A DNA stretch of 64,000 bases from Carnobacterium inhibens subsp. inhibens DSM 13024 (GTDB taxonomy: Bacteria > Bacillota > Bacilli > Lactobacillales > Carnobacteriaceae): positions 806,001 through 870,000 of the forward strand of contig NZ_JQIV01000006.1 of assembly GCF_000746825.1 (NCBI RefSeq), written 5' to 3'. A model generated the notes under the pieces. That model did no database searches. It worked only from the letters and a program-made list of their open reading frames with translations, and was not told the DNA's origin. Position 1 is the stretch's first letter. Each line of letters starts with the position of its first letter. Positions 1 to 7,155 of this stretch are shown one piece after another. The translations under genes were made by a program, and so were the position numbers.

Positions 1-32
1 TTTATAAAAATTGATTGTACTCCAACAGCCAT
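1..32 (-). CDS. 5' end of an unidentified gene (cut by the window edge)
   Basis: Only the first ten codons are visible, reading MAVGVQSIFI. The start is convincing because a strong ribosome binding site (AAGGAGGTG, complement of 39-47) sits 6 bases before an ATG at 30-32. The reading frame stays open to the window edge. Nothing in ten residues identifies the product. The gene runs away from the glycosyltransferase gene, so 33-300 is a divergent promoter region. Confidence 0.6.
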   Translation of the reverse strand, partial: MAVGVQSIFI

Positions 33-300
33 TATCCACACCTCCTTTTTATGTAAAAAAACTTCTTTTTGTTATACGCTTTAATCATTTTCACCATCAG
101 TATACTAGCATTCAAACTCTTTTACCACACACTCGTTTTCAAAATAGCTTATTTATTTTTAATTATCCAAAATACGCCTTTAGGCTTTTTGTTTGATTCT
201 TTACTAGCAAAAGATTATGATTAAGTCACTTATTACACATCAACCAGTACAAAAAAAGACAGTTATTTAGTCATTTTGTATATAGAAGGAGAAAACCAAC

Positions 301-1140
301 ATGATTGATCCAGAAATTACAATTGTTTCAGCTACAGATGATGGCTTTGTTCCTCACTTAGCTACATTATTCTTATCTATTTTAAAAACTAAAAAAGACG
401 AAACAAAAGTTAACTTTTATGTTATTGATGACAATATTTCATTAACTTCTAAAGATAGTTTAAACCGTATGATAAATGAGTACAATGCTTCAATCAGTTA
501 TTTGCAGATTGATACAGTTAAATTTGAGGATATGGTAGAAAGTGATCGGATACCTACAACAGCTTACTTTAGAATTGCGATTCCTAATTATTTTAAACAC
601 ACAGATATCAAGCGAGTCATTTATTTAGATTGCGATATTATTGCTAAAGAAGATATCGAGGACATCTGGAATATCGATTTAGGCGATAACTTGTTAGCAG
701 CTGTTGAAGATGCTGGGTTCCATGCACGTTTAGATGCAATGGAAATTGATGCCGAATCAAATACTTACTTCAATTCTGGTATGATGATTATTGATATTGA
801 AAAATGGCGAGCAGAAAAAATATCGGAGCAAGTATTAAAATTTGCTACTGAAAATTCAGATGAGTTAAGATTCCATGACCAAGATGCATTGAATGCTATT
901 TTACATGACCGCTGGTTGGTGCTCCATCCTAGATGGAATGCTCAAGCCTATATCATTACGAAGGAAAAAAAACACCCAACAAAAATTGGTAATCTAGAAT
1001 ACACTGAAGCACGTAATGAACCAGCTTTGATTCACTATAGTGGACATGTCAAACCATGGCAAAGTGAGTCAGACCATCCTTTCCGTGATGAGTACTTAAA
1101 CGTACGAGCAGAAACACCGTTTCCAATGGAAGAAGACTAA
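301..1140 (+). CDS. Family 8 glycosyltransferase
   Basis: This 279-residue protein resembles GT8 (LPS galactosyltransferase/glycogenin-like) enzymes, which move a sugar from a nucleotide-sugar donor to a glycan or protein acceptor with retention of configuration. Seen in the sequence: an N-terminal nucleotide-binding strand (ITIVSATDDGF, 6-16), the metal-binding DCD at 110-112 in YLDCDII, YFNSGMMIID at 156-165, DQDALN at 193-198 and HYSGHVKPW at 245-253. All are usual GT8 landmarks. There is no signal peptide or membrane segment, so it is probably cytoplasmic. The start follows AGAAGGAG at 286-293. It is monocistronic, with a hairpin terminator after the stop. The acceptor cannot be told; a cell-wall glycan or glycoprotein is possible. 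Confidence 0.88.
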   Translation: MIDPEITIVSATDDGFVPHLATLFLSILKTKKDETKVNFYVIDDNISLTSKDSLNRMINEYNASISYLQIDTVKFEDMVESDRIPTTAYFRIAIPNYFKHTDIKRVIYLDCDIIAKEDIEDIWNIDLGDNLLAAVEDAGFHARLDAMEIDAESNTYFNSGMMIIDIEKWRAEKISEQVLKFATENSDELRFHDQDALNAILHDRWLVLHPRWNAQAYIITKEKKHPTKIGNLEYTEARNEPALIHYSGHVKPWQSESDHPFRDEYLNVRAETPFPMEED

Positions 1141-1142
1141 AT

Positions 1143-1187
1143 AAAAAATAAACCAGACAAGCTCTAATGGCTTCTCTGGTTTATTTT
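1143..1187. terminator. Bidirectional terminator between convergent genes
   Basis: Inverted repeat AAAAATAAACCAGA (1143-1156) and TCTGGTTTATTTTT (1174-1187) with T-runs on both strands. It lies between the convergent glycosyltransferase and DUF503 genes and can serve both. Confidence 0.85.
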
Positions 1188-1188
1188 T

Positions 1189-1470
1189 TTACAGTTCTTC
1201 TCGTTCAATGGAGTGAATCTCTACTTCACCATTGTCTTCGATTTCTTTCAAAACTAGGTCTAATGTCTGTTGGCACAGTTTGCGATTATTGCTCACAACG
1301 GCAATCCCTAGTACTCCTTGGTTTAACGTATCATGAGCACCAACTTCAGAGATACTCACGTTGAATTTGTTATGCGTTTTTTTTATGATACTTTTTATCA
1401 CACTGCGCTTATCTTTTAAAGAGTAGGAATTGTAAATGAGAAATGATACTTTCATGCCTAAGATAACCAT
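1189..1470 (-). CDS. DUF503 (YlxP-like) family protein
   Basis: A 93-residue protein matching the DUF503/YlxP family along its full length: an N-terminal strand (VILGMKVSF), the SLKDKRSVIKSI segment at about 17-28, FNVSISEVGAHD and the GVLGIAVVSNN segment. The fold is small alpha/beta. In Bacillus relatives it is encoded near nusA-infB-rbfA, which suggests a link to translation or ribosome assembly, but its activity is not established. Here it stands alone, downstream of an RsuA-type gene and convergent with the glycosyltransferase. Start chosen after AAAGGAG. Confidence 0.85.
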   Translation of the reverse strand: MVILGMKVSFLIYNSYSLKDKRSVIKSIIKKTHNKFNVSISEVGAHDTLNQGVLGIAVVSNNRKLCQQTLDLVLKEIEDNGEVEIHSIEREEL

Positions 1471-1535
1471 AATTCATCTCCTTTAAACCCGTTTTATTCT
1501 GAAAGTAAGTGATTTAGTTAAAATTATTCTAAAAG

Positions 1536-1575
1536 TGGACAAACTGGTGTTGAATCGAGCTTGTTTGTCCAAACT
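1536..1575 (-). terminator. Probable terminator of the pseudouridine synthase gene
   Basis: TGGACAAAC (1537-1545) pairs with GTTTGTCCA (1563-1571) across a loop of about 17 bases, followed on the minus strand by ACTTTTAG. The same stem sequence recurs at 46424-46456, suggesting a mobile or repeated terminator type. Confidence 0.6.
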
Positions 1576-1586
1576 AGACTAAAATC

Positions 1587-2306
1587 TCATTTGAAATACG
1601 GTCTTAATGCTGTTAGTTCTTCTAAATGCAAAGGTCGATAAGATCCTACAGGTAATGTTTCATCGAGTTCTAACGGCCCCATCGACAATCTCTTAAGATA
1701 AGTGACCTTTTTTCCTACCGATAAAAACATTTTCTTTACTTGATGAAATTTGCCTTCACTGATCTCTAACAACACTCTACTTTCATTATTGCTACTACTT
1801 AGTATGGTTAGTTTAGCTGGCTTGCATTTTATGCCTCCATCAAAAACAATTCCTTTTGCAAATGCTGCTTTGTCTTCACTTGTGACCCTTTCGTTTACAA
1901 TCGCTTCATAACTTTTTGTGACTTCTTTTTTAGGAATCAACAATTGATACCCTAGTTGACCATTATTTGTCAGCAACAATAATCCCTCTGTATCTTTATC
2001 TAAACGCCCTACTGGAAACAATCCCGCAACACGTTGAGAAGGATCAATCAAATCGATAACAGTTTGATTGTTATCATCTGTTACGGCACTTACTACACCA
2101 TTTGGCTTATGCAACATATAATAGACATGGGGTTGATAGTGGATTCGTTCTCCAGCTACTTTCACTTCTTGGAGTTCTGGGTCCACATTCAAATTATCAA
2201 CCAGTATGGTTTTTCCATTCACTTCAACTTGCTTGCTTTTAATCAATCGTTTTACTGTTCGACGTGAACCAAATCCTGTTTCAAACAATAATTTATCTAA
2301 CCGCAT
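1587..2306 (-). CDS. RsuA-family 16S rRNA pseudouridine synthase
   Basis: This 239-residue enzyme should isomerise one uridine of small-subunit rRNA (U516 in the E. coli RsuA family) to pseudouridine. An S4 RNA-binding domain covers about 1-60 (MRLDKLLFETGFGSRRTVK). The catalytic domain follows, with the family signature GRLDKDTEGLLLLTNNG; Asp103 in GRLD is the expected catalytic residue. The FHQVKKMFLSVGKKVTYLKR segment near 185-205 is also typical. Length is normal. The ATG follows AAGGAG with 7 bases spacing. It is the nearest upstream gene on this strand to DUF503, but a terminator-like hairpin separates them. Whether the target is U516 or another uridine cannot be decided from sequence alone. 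Confidence 0.9.
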   Translation of the reverse strand: MRLDKLLFETGFGSRRTVKRLIKSKQVEVNGKTILVDNLNVDPELQEVKVAGERIHYQPHVYYMLHKPNGVVSAVTDDNNQTVIDLIDPSQRVAGLFPVGRLDKDTEGLLLLTNNGQLGYQLLIPKKEVTKSYEAIVNERVTSEDKAAFAKGIVFDGGIKCKPAKLTILSSSNNESRVLLEISEGKFHQVKKMFLSVGKKVTYLKRLSMGPLELDETLPVGSYRPLHLEELTALRPYFK

Positions 2307-2415
2307 CCTCTAGCTCCTTCTTCGTAACGCTCCACTTTTTTATAGTTCTAGAATACGGTATAATTCTTTAATTTGTCAATCTTAGCTTCAATACTGTACT
2401 TTTTAGCCGTTTTGT

Positions 2416-3498
2416 TTATTCAACAGTTTGAAAAGGTGATTCATCTATAAAAATCATTTTTTCATCTAAATCAATTGTCGCTTTTGTCCCATAAGGCAAA
2501 GCACATCTAGGGTACGCGTGACCAAAATTAACATTATATAAAATTGGCAATTCCACATCATCAATCACTTCTGAGTAAATGGTTTTATATTCTTCGTAAT
2601 AAACTTCGTCTTGGGGTTTCCCAATGATCAGACCATTAACAACAGAAAAAATACCTGTTTCCTTTAATGTTTCCAACATTTTTTTTAATATATCAGGAGC
2701 TGGTTTTTCTTCACTTGTTTCTAAAAATACTATTTTCCCTTCCCATTCATTTAATGAAGGAAATAATTGATATTTTTTACAAATCTCTGCTTCATCTGGG
2801 TAACGCTCTCCAACCAATATATCATAAAGACTTTCTACGCAACCACCAAGTAATGTGCCTGAAACTATTCCTGTTCCTTGTAAAACTTCATAACCGTGCG
2901 TTTCATCATGCTGCATACGATCTTGTCCTAAGGCTTGCTTAGAAAAATCGGTGCGTTCTTCATACCATAACCTGCTAGAACGAATTTCTCGCTGTTCATA
3001 CCCTTCTAGATAACCTTGTAAAAACTCTTTTGTGTAAGGCAGCAACCCATTAGCTAATTCAGCGATATCCGTAATAAAACTAGGGCCATAAAAGGAAACC
3101 ATTCCTAATTTATAAAACATTAAATGGTTTATTGTCGTATCAGAAAATCCGGTAAATAATTTAGGGTTTTCTTGTACATTGGTTATAAAATTTTCATCCT
3201 CCAATAAATAAGGCAGCAAACGATAAGTATCATCGCCTCCAATTGCTGCTATTATTCCTTTAATCGTTGGATCTTGAAAAGCATCTTTTAAATCTTGTGC
3301 TCGTGCTTCAGGATGGTCACTAAGGTAGTCTAATCCTTTAAGCGCATTCGGCATAAAGACAGGTTTCAGTCCTAGTGATTCCAAACGTTTTTCACCCAAT
3401 TCTAGTTGGTGTGCACAAGTTTCTTCACCTAAAATCCCTCTTGATAGACTGACGATAGCTACTCTATCTCCATTTTTTAAAGCAAACGGTTTAATCAT
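2416..3498 (-). CDS. S66 family LD-carboxypeptidase / MccF-like peptidase
   Basis: A 360-residue serine peptidase of family S66. LdcA members trim the terminal D-Ala from muropeptide tetrapeptides during peptidoglycan recycling; MccF members cleave microcin C-type conjugates for self-immunity. The catalytic triad can be placed: Ser119 in GFSDTT, Glu260 in FLETSEE, His327 in NFGHAYPR. GGDD at 87-90 and GGCVESL at 218-224 also fit. No signal peptide, so cytoplasmic. The long LWYEERTDFSKQ region (177-188) and overall length are closer to the MccF-type branch than to short LdcA enzymes, so a detoxifying role is possible. It is monocistronic with SD GGGAG. Confidence 0.87.
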   Translation of the reverse strand: MIKPFALKNGDRVAIVSLSRGILGEETCAHQLELGEKRLESLGLKPVFMPNALKGLDYLSDHPEARAQDLKDAFQDPTIKGIIAAIGGDDTYRLLPYLLEDENFITNVQENPKLFTGFSDTTINHLMFYKLGMVSFYGPSFITDIAELANGLLPYTKEFLQGYLEGYEQREIRSSRLWYEERTDFSKQALGQDRMQHDETHGYEVLQGTGIVSGTLLGGCVESLYDILVGERYPDEAEICKKYQLFPSLNEWEGKIVFLETSEEKPAPDILKKMLETLKETGIFSVVNGLIIGKPQDEVYYEEYKTIYSEVIDDVELPILYNVNFGHAYPRCALPYGTKATIDLDEKMIFIDESPFQTVE

Positions 3499-3692
3499 AC
3501 TTTAGCTCCCTTTTTATTCATCTACATTATGTTTACTATCTACTTTAACAATATACCAAAATTTTTTACCATTAGCCTAATTATTCATTAGATAACTTTT
3601 TTAACTTCTTCGTATTGAATTAATCTAACCAACTAATTGGTCTACATTTCAACTCTATATGTATTTGTTTATTTTAGATACTATTTCCTGCT

Positions 3693-3733
3693 AAAAAAGG
3701 ACGTATACTAGGTCTGTAGTATACGCCTTTTTT
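3693..3733. terminator. Terminator hairpin downstream of the small membrane protein genes
   Basis: AAAAAAGGaCGTATACTA (3693-3710) pairs with TAGTATACGCCTTTTTT (3717-3733), with a six-base loop and A/T runs on both sides. It lies 45 bases past the stop of the 38-residue gene and could stop transcripts from either side. Confidence 0.85.
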
Positions 3734-3777
3734 AATTATACATTAAGTTCCTTATACGAATAATTTCAATAGCAAAT

Positions 3778-3894
3778 CTAAGCTGCAAACCACATCATAA
3801 TGCCAAGTAGCCCAAGCAATACCATCACTATAGCTCCAATTATCCCTACCCAAATTATCAACCTTAACATTGTCCGTTCAAATTTGTTATTCAT
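3778..3894 (-). CDS. 38-residue single-span membrane protein (DUF4044-like)
   Basis: A 38-codon frame: it starts MNNKFERTMLRLIIW, continues with one long hydrophobic stretch rich in Gly/Val/Leu (about residues 12-36) and ends WFAA then TAG. The RBS GCTAAAGGAGAAG lies just before the ATG. Its ATG overlaps the TGA of the 63-residue gene upstream (ATGA), so the two are probably translationally coupled. The short basic N-terminus followed by one helix resembles DUF4044 small membrane proteins of Lactobacillales, whose function is unknown. The family link rests on pattern, not on a search. Confidence 0.65.
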   Translation of the reverse strand: MNNKFERTMLRLIIWVGIIGAIVMVLLGLLGIMMWFAA

Positions 3895-4082
3895 AATTTC
3901 TTCTCCTTTAGCTCTTTCTTATTTATGTAATCTTTTGTAAACATAACTCCCATTAAAAAAATAGGAAAACCAAAGGGCCGTAGAGGATTTAAAAGCGAAT
4001 AATGATTGCTTAAACTATCAAATGCAAAAATTATTACCATCCATATAAAAAGTGCTAGGAATTTCTTTTTTCTTATTGTCAT
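3891..4082 (-). CDS. Small two-span membrane protein, unknown function
   Basis: A 63-residue protein with a basic start (MTIRKKKF), a hydrophobic helix at about 8-24, a turn containing NPLRPFGFP, a second helix at about 38-50 and a charged Lys/Glu-rich tail. I do not recognise a family. It has a good RBS (AGGAGAG, 7 bases before the ATG). Its stop overlaps the start of the 38-residue membrane gene. Both probably belong to a small operon of membrane proteins in this accessory patch. The coding call rests on the RBS and the coupling. Confidence 0.6.
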   Translation of the reverse strand: MTIRKKKFLALFIWMVIIFAFDSLSNHYSLLNPLRPFGFPIFLMGVMFTKDYINKKELKEKKL

Positions 4083-4178
4083 ACGTCTACTCTCCTAGAT
4101 AAATATGTTTATCCTGCTATCTTAAAAAACATTCCATCTTTATGTAAAAGTACCTTAACTCTATTTATTTCTAACTGT

Positions 4179-4565
4179 TTATTGTAATATAAGGCTATTT
4201 AACACAGCATCTTCGCCATTAACTAATACGATCAAATATTCATGCTGATATTCTGGATCAACTTCAACTTTATAATATAGCGGTGTAGACTTATCTTCTG
4301 TTTCTTCAAGTAGAGCTGTATCTGTAAATGAAATTGTTAATTTATCTCCATCTTCATATATTTCAGCTTTAGCTATTGAACTAACCGAATTAAAAATAGC
4401 ATAAGTTAGTTCCGAAACTTCACTCACCACAGTTACCTCTCCTGGCCGATCCGAAATTGGTTCGATGGATGACACAGGATCAATTTCTTGAATATTTGTG
4501 TCTTTTTTAATTCCACAGCCCATCAAAATAACTAAACAAAAAGGAATAATTAGCATTTTTTTCAT
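4179..4565 (-). CDS. Putative lipoprotein, unknown function
   Basis: A 128-residue protein beginning MKKMLIIPFCLVILMGC, a signal peptide with lipobox LMGC, so the mature chain should be lipid-linked at Cys17 outside the membrane. The frame extends further upstream, but I place the start at 4565 because AAGGAG lies 7 bases ahead of that ATG. The mature part is acidic, with a Pro/Ser/Val-rich linker followed by a domain of alternating strands (VTVVSEVSELTYAIF, KLTISFTD, YYKVEVD, YLIVLVNG). No known family was recognised. It lies 22 bases after the 51-residue membrane protein gene and probably shares its transcript. Confidence 0.72.
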   Translation of the reverse strand: MKKMLIIPFCLVILMGCGIKKDTNIQEIDPVSSIEPISDRPGEVTVVSEVSELTYAIFNSVSSIAKAEIYEDGDKLTISFTDTALLEETEDKSTPLYYKVEVDPEYQHEYLIVLVNGEDAVLNSLILQ

Positions 4566-4587
4566 TTTTTTCTCCTTAAGAAATCTT

Positions 4588-4743
4588 TTATTTTTCAAAA
4601 TCAGATTTTCGAAGCAAACAGTATCCAATAAAAATTAGTACATACCCTAAGGCAATTTTCTGATGTACTATTGCAAAAATCGCAATGCCAAAAACGACTG
4701 TAGATAATAATTGATAAGTAGTAGATTTCGTAATTTTCTTCAT
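4588..4743 (-). CDS. Small two-span membrane protein, unknown function
   Basis: A 51-residue protein starting MKKITKSTTYQLL with two hydrophobic helices (about 10-25 and 31-44) and the charged tail RKSDFEK. I chose the ATG at 4743 because GGGGGAG lies 6 bases before it; the frame is open for nine more codons upstream. It is the first gene of a two-gene unit with the lipoprotein. About 100 bases upstream is the palindrome GCAACTAGTAGTTGC, whose close relative precedes the gene at 6170 on the other strand. Function unknown. Confidence 0.6.
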   Translation of the reverse strand: MKKITKSTTYQLLSTVVFGIAIFAIVHQKIALGYVLIFIGYCLLRKSDFEK

Positions 4744-4812
4744 CTTAAACTCCCCCATAGAACATTCCATAAAAAGCTTATTACTCTTTAAATTATCTAT
4801 GAAAAGGCTCTT

Positions 4813-4858
4813 ATATGAAAGAACGTGCTAGTTTACATCGTAGCAACTAGTAGTTGCA
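4813..4858 (-). promoter_or_regulatory. Palindromic upstream element, copy 1
   Basis: Read on the minus strand this contains GCAACTACTAGTTGC (complement of 4843-4857, an odd palindrome), then GTTGCTA, TGTAAA and ACGTTCT. The plus-strand copy at 6029-6066 keeps the same words in the same order. Each copy points toward a small membrane protein gene 100-130 bases downstream. It looks like a shared operator with promoter. Confidence 0.5.
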
Positions 4859-5007
4859 TTACTATCATTATGGGGTTTATAGCTACTATTTTAAATTTGT
4901 TCTTCATAAAATCGAAAAACTATTCCTTTGAATGATAGGCCATTACTTTTTCCATTTCATGAACCTCTGCTCATTTAGTTTATTCAAAAATATGGGGCTA
5001 AGTTTAT

Positions 5008-5619
5008 TTATAGTTTTTTATTTAATTCACTTAATTTACTTTGGATTTTTGTCATAATAACTAAATTATACACCGCAAGTACTAAAATAATTAGGTGAAA
5101 TCCTAAACGCATACAAGCAAATGGTAATTCAAATAAAAACTTCTTCAAAAATAAGCTACCCGATGTTTCCCACAAACCTGGAGTATAAAAAGCATCACGC
5201 CAATTAACAATAGAGATATCTATACTGTGGTTCACAATAAAGTAGAGTACAGTAAATACTACTGTTAAAGATAGGTATTGATTAAGTGCCCTACGATAAA
5301 AATGCCTCTCAGATGAGTTATCAGAAAAAAGACTTTCGTTATCAGTCGCGTTACTTTGCCAATAATACTTACCGCTCGTCCATGATCCACCAATTAATTT
5401 CCAATTAAATTCTTCGTGAAATTTTACATAGTCTTCAAACTTACTCTTACGTGGAAACTCCTGAAAGTCAATTTGATAATGTTTCGTAATGCTATCCTTT
5501 TTGCTAAAAGAAAAAACACCTAAAGCATTGACGTTTGTACATTCCCATCCCTTTAAGTCCATTTCTTTCAACCAATCCAATTCTTTTTCAATATCCAAAA
5601 ATATACGTATTTTTTTCAT
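5008..5619 (-). CDS. DUF2812 membrane protein, partner of PadR
   Basis: A 203-residue protein with a soluble N-terminal DUF2812 domain (MKKIRIFLDIEKELDWLKEM at 1-20, then the conserved GW and Y/F-rich strands ending near KYYWQS at about 90) and two C-terminal membrane helices at about 115-133 and 168-190. DUF2812 genes commonly sit next to PadR regulators, and this one follows padR by 13 bases with a strong RBS (AGGGAGGATAG). It probably works as a membrane sensor or as an anti-repressor of the PadR protein. That role is inferred from gene pairing; the family's biochemistry is not established. Confidence 0.8.
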   Translation of the reverse strand: MKKIRIFLDIEKELDWLKEMDLKGWECTNVNALGVFSFSKKDSITKHYQIDFQEFPRKSKFEDYVKFHEEFNWKLIGGSWTSGKYYWQSNATDNESLFSDNSSERHFYRRALNQYLSLTVVFTVLYFIVNHSIDISIVNWRDAFYTPGLWETSGSLFLKKFLFELPFACMRLGFHLIILVLAVYNLVIMTKIQSKLSELNKKL

Positions 5620-5632
5620 TTTTCTATCCTCC

Positions 5633-5929
5633 CTAATATAAGCGAATCATTTCCTCTAGTCGTTTTTTTTCAATTTCAAGAATTCCTAAACCATGTGGCG
5701 TAATAAGATAAATTTTACGTCTAGGATCTTCAGATGGATAAGGTTCGATCCAATCTTGTTTCACCAAATTATCTAAAGCACCATACAATGTTCCAGCAGC
5801 TATCCTCACATTGCCAGAACTCATCTCTTCTATTTTTTGCATAATAGCATACCCGTGTAGCGGTTCTCTTAACGCGAGTAATATAAGATGCATAGTTTCA
5901 CTTAATGGTAATAGCTTATGTCTTTTCAT
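5633..5929 (-). CDS. PadR family transcriptional regulator
   Basis: A 98-residue winged-helix protein of the PadR type. The motif HLILLALREPLHGYAIMQKIEEMSSG (split here as helix 1-2 region, 14-39) and AAGTLYGALDNLVKQDWIE (about 45-63, recognition helix) are clear, followed by the wing with RRKIYLITPHG. The C-terminal helix is short, so it should dimerise with the minimal PadR-s2 arrangement. It heads an operon with DUF2812. Its promoter is visible: TTGATA (complement of 5992-5997), a 17-base spacer, TATACT (complement of 5969-5974). Palindromes overlap both boxes, so autorepression is likely. Confidence 0.9.
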   Translation of the reverse strand: MKRHKLLPLSETMHLILLALREPLHGYAIMQKIEEMSSGNVRIAAGTLYGALDNLVKQDWIEPYPSEDPRRKIYLITPHGLGILEIEKKRLEEMIRLY

Positions 5930-5950
5930 TTTTCTACTCCTTCATATACA

Positions 5951-6019
5951 GTTCAACTGAATATGAATAGTATATATCGTCCGACTGTACATATCAACTA
6001 TATAGTTGAACGATATATA
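5951..6019 (-). promoter_or_regulatory. padR promoter with overlapping palindromic operators
   Basis: On the minus strand there is a -35 TTGATA (5992-5997) and -10 TATACT (5969-5974) with a 17-base spacer. The perfect palindrome CAACTATATAGTTG spans 5995-6008 over the -35 box. An outer inverted repeat TATATATCG (5971-5979) / CGATATATA (6011-6019) brackets the promoter, and GTTCAACT at 5951-5958 repeats the inner half-site. This is the expected layout of an autoregulated PadR gene. Confidence 0.65.
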
Positions 6020-6028
6020 ATAATTACC

Positions 6029-6078
6029 TGCAACCACTAGTTGCTAATTGTAAATGAATACGTTCTATTATTTTAGGT
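6029..6078 (+). promoter_or_regulatory. Palindromic upstream element, copy 2
   Basis: Contains GCAACCACTAGTTGC, then TTGCTA, TGTAAA and ACGTTCT, matching the minus-strand element at 4813-4858 word by word. It precedes the plus-strand gene at 6170. The two copies point outward from the padR-DUF2812 unit, suggesting common control of the flanking membrane protein genes. Confidence 0.5.
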
Positions 6079-6169
6079 AAAAATAAGAGATAATTAGCTT
6101 ATTCAAAAAATTGAAAAACTACTAATGTTATTTACCCACACAGCCTCAGAAGGAGGGAAATTCAAAAAG

Positions 6170-6427
6170 GTGGAAAATTATAAACGAAGAACTTTTTTTC
6201 TTACTCTTATCAACATCTATATTACATACATCTATTTATCCGGTAATTACGAGAGTGACGTCAATCCACTTATTTTTATTTTTGCAGTTGCAACAGGTCT
6301 TTATGATTTGAAGCAAAATAAAGAAGACTATCCTGATTTTTACTTATTTGTTAGATATTTTTTGCTATTCTTATTTTCTGTGGGATTAATCATCGATTTA
6401 ATAACCTTCGCTAAGATTATTCTTTAA
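6170..6427 (+). CDS. Small membrane protein, unknown function
   Basis: An 85-residue protein beginning VENYKRRTFFLTLIN with three likely helices (about 8-24, 29-44, 58-82) and a charged loop KQNKEDYPDF. I place the start at the GTG because AGAAGGAGGG lies at 6149-6157, though the spacing of 12-13 bases is long; an upstream in-frame ATG at 6125 lacks any RBS. I do not recognise a family. It follows the palindromic element copy 2 and may be coregulated with the 51-residue membrane protein on the other side of padR. Confidence 0.5.
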   Translation: MENYKRRTFFLTLINIYITYIYLSGNYESDVNPLIFIFAVATGLYDLKQNKEDYPDFYLFVRYFLLFLFSVGLIIDLITFAKIIL

Positions 6428-6518
6428 AGTGTCTTTCTTTAAACTTATACATATGACAAATAAGGATTAACGAATTGATTCATTATATACTAACTTTTAA
6501 AAAAACGGAGGTACACCT

Positions 6519-6914
6519 ATGAAAAAAAGACAACTTCTAAATCCTTTACTTGTTCTGCTCTTTCCTGCATTCACGATTGTTTTCATTCCCATGTTCATCA
6601 ACTATGCTTTAACTTTTACTGCTCGAACCTATAATATACAAGCATTTTGGTTCATTAGTTTAAGCTGGGTTTTAGTTGGTTTTGCTATGGCGATGATTGC
6701 TTATCGTTTAACGGTATACTCGGATAAATCAGATACATTTACCAAATGGATCTCGATTATCTGGACAGTGATATTAATTGTACTTTTGGCAGGTTTTCAC
6801 ATCGGATATAGCTATTCAATTTATGCAACTTTACATCTCTATGGCACTTTTTTTGTAGAGTTAACAACTGGATTCTACTTAAGTTTGACTGCTATCGTTC
6901 ATATTAGAAAATAA
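6519..6914 (+). CDS. Four-span membrane protein, unknown function
   Basis: A 131-residue protein with four predicted helices: about 9-30, 41-62, 76-94 and 103-127. The loop YSDKSDTFTKW between helices 2 and 3 carries most of the charge. There is a strong RBS (CGGAGGT, 7 bases before the ATG). No family was recognised and no catalytic motif is visible. It is the last gene of the accessory patch before the housekeeping block and has about 90 bases of upstream DNA, so it may have its own promoter (TATACT at 6487-6492). Confidence 0.6.
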   Translation: MKKRQLLNPLLVLLFPAFTIVFIPMFINYALTFTARTYNIQAFWFISLSWVLVGFAMAMIAYRLTVYSDKSDTFTKWISIIWTVILIVLLAGFHIGYSYSIYATLHLYGTFFVELTTGFYLSLTAIVHIRK

Positions 6915-6947
6915 AATTAGCTGATTCTCGTCTAATTCTAAAACCTT

Positions 6948-7060
6948 ACGAAAGCGTGAGACCTTTTTATGTTCACTCTTTCGTGATTGCTCCTTTGACG
7001 TAAAAGTGACGACATTTTTGAAGCTCACTCTTTCGTATAACACTATTACACGAAAGAGTG
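6948..7060. repeat. Repeated CACTCTTTCGT hairpin motif
   Basis: The motif occurs as ACGAAAGCGTGA (about 6949-6960), CACTCTTTCGT (6974-6984), CACTCTTTCGT (7026-7036) and CGAAAGAGTG (7051-7060). The four copies form two successive stem-loops in a non-coding gap. A 62-codon frame on the minus strand covers them but has no RBS and reads repetitive, so I treat the DNA as a repeat. Confidence 0.5.
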
Positions 7061-7110
7061 GATCCATTCATGGATGCTCTAGATTAGAAAAGGAACCTTA
7101 TAGTGCAAAA

Positions 7111-7140
7111 AAACAACCCATCCGTTAGAATGGGTTGTTT
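7111..7140 (-). terminator. Terminator of rlmD
   Basis: AAACAACCCAT (7111-7121) pairs with ATGGGTTGTTT (7130-7140). On the minus strand the stem is followed by a run of T (complement of the A-run at 7106-7113). It lies 15 bases past the rlmD stop. Confidence 0.88.
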
Positions 7141-7155
7141 GGTTTCTAATAATGT

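Noticed and set aside
11-196. A 61-codon plus-strand frame beginning MIVLQQPLS at the left edge
   Set aside because: No RBS and low-complexity AT-rich translation; the minus strand holds a strongly supported gene start at 30-32, so this is divergent upstream DNA.
6879-7067. A 62-codon minus-strand frame in the gap before rlmD
   Set aside because: It covers the repeated CACTCTTTCGT motifs, has no RBS and overlaps the end of the 6519 gene; the open frame is explained by the repeat.
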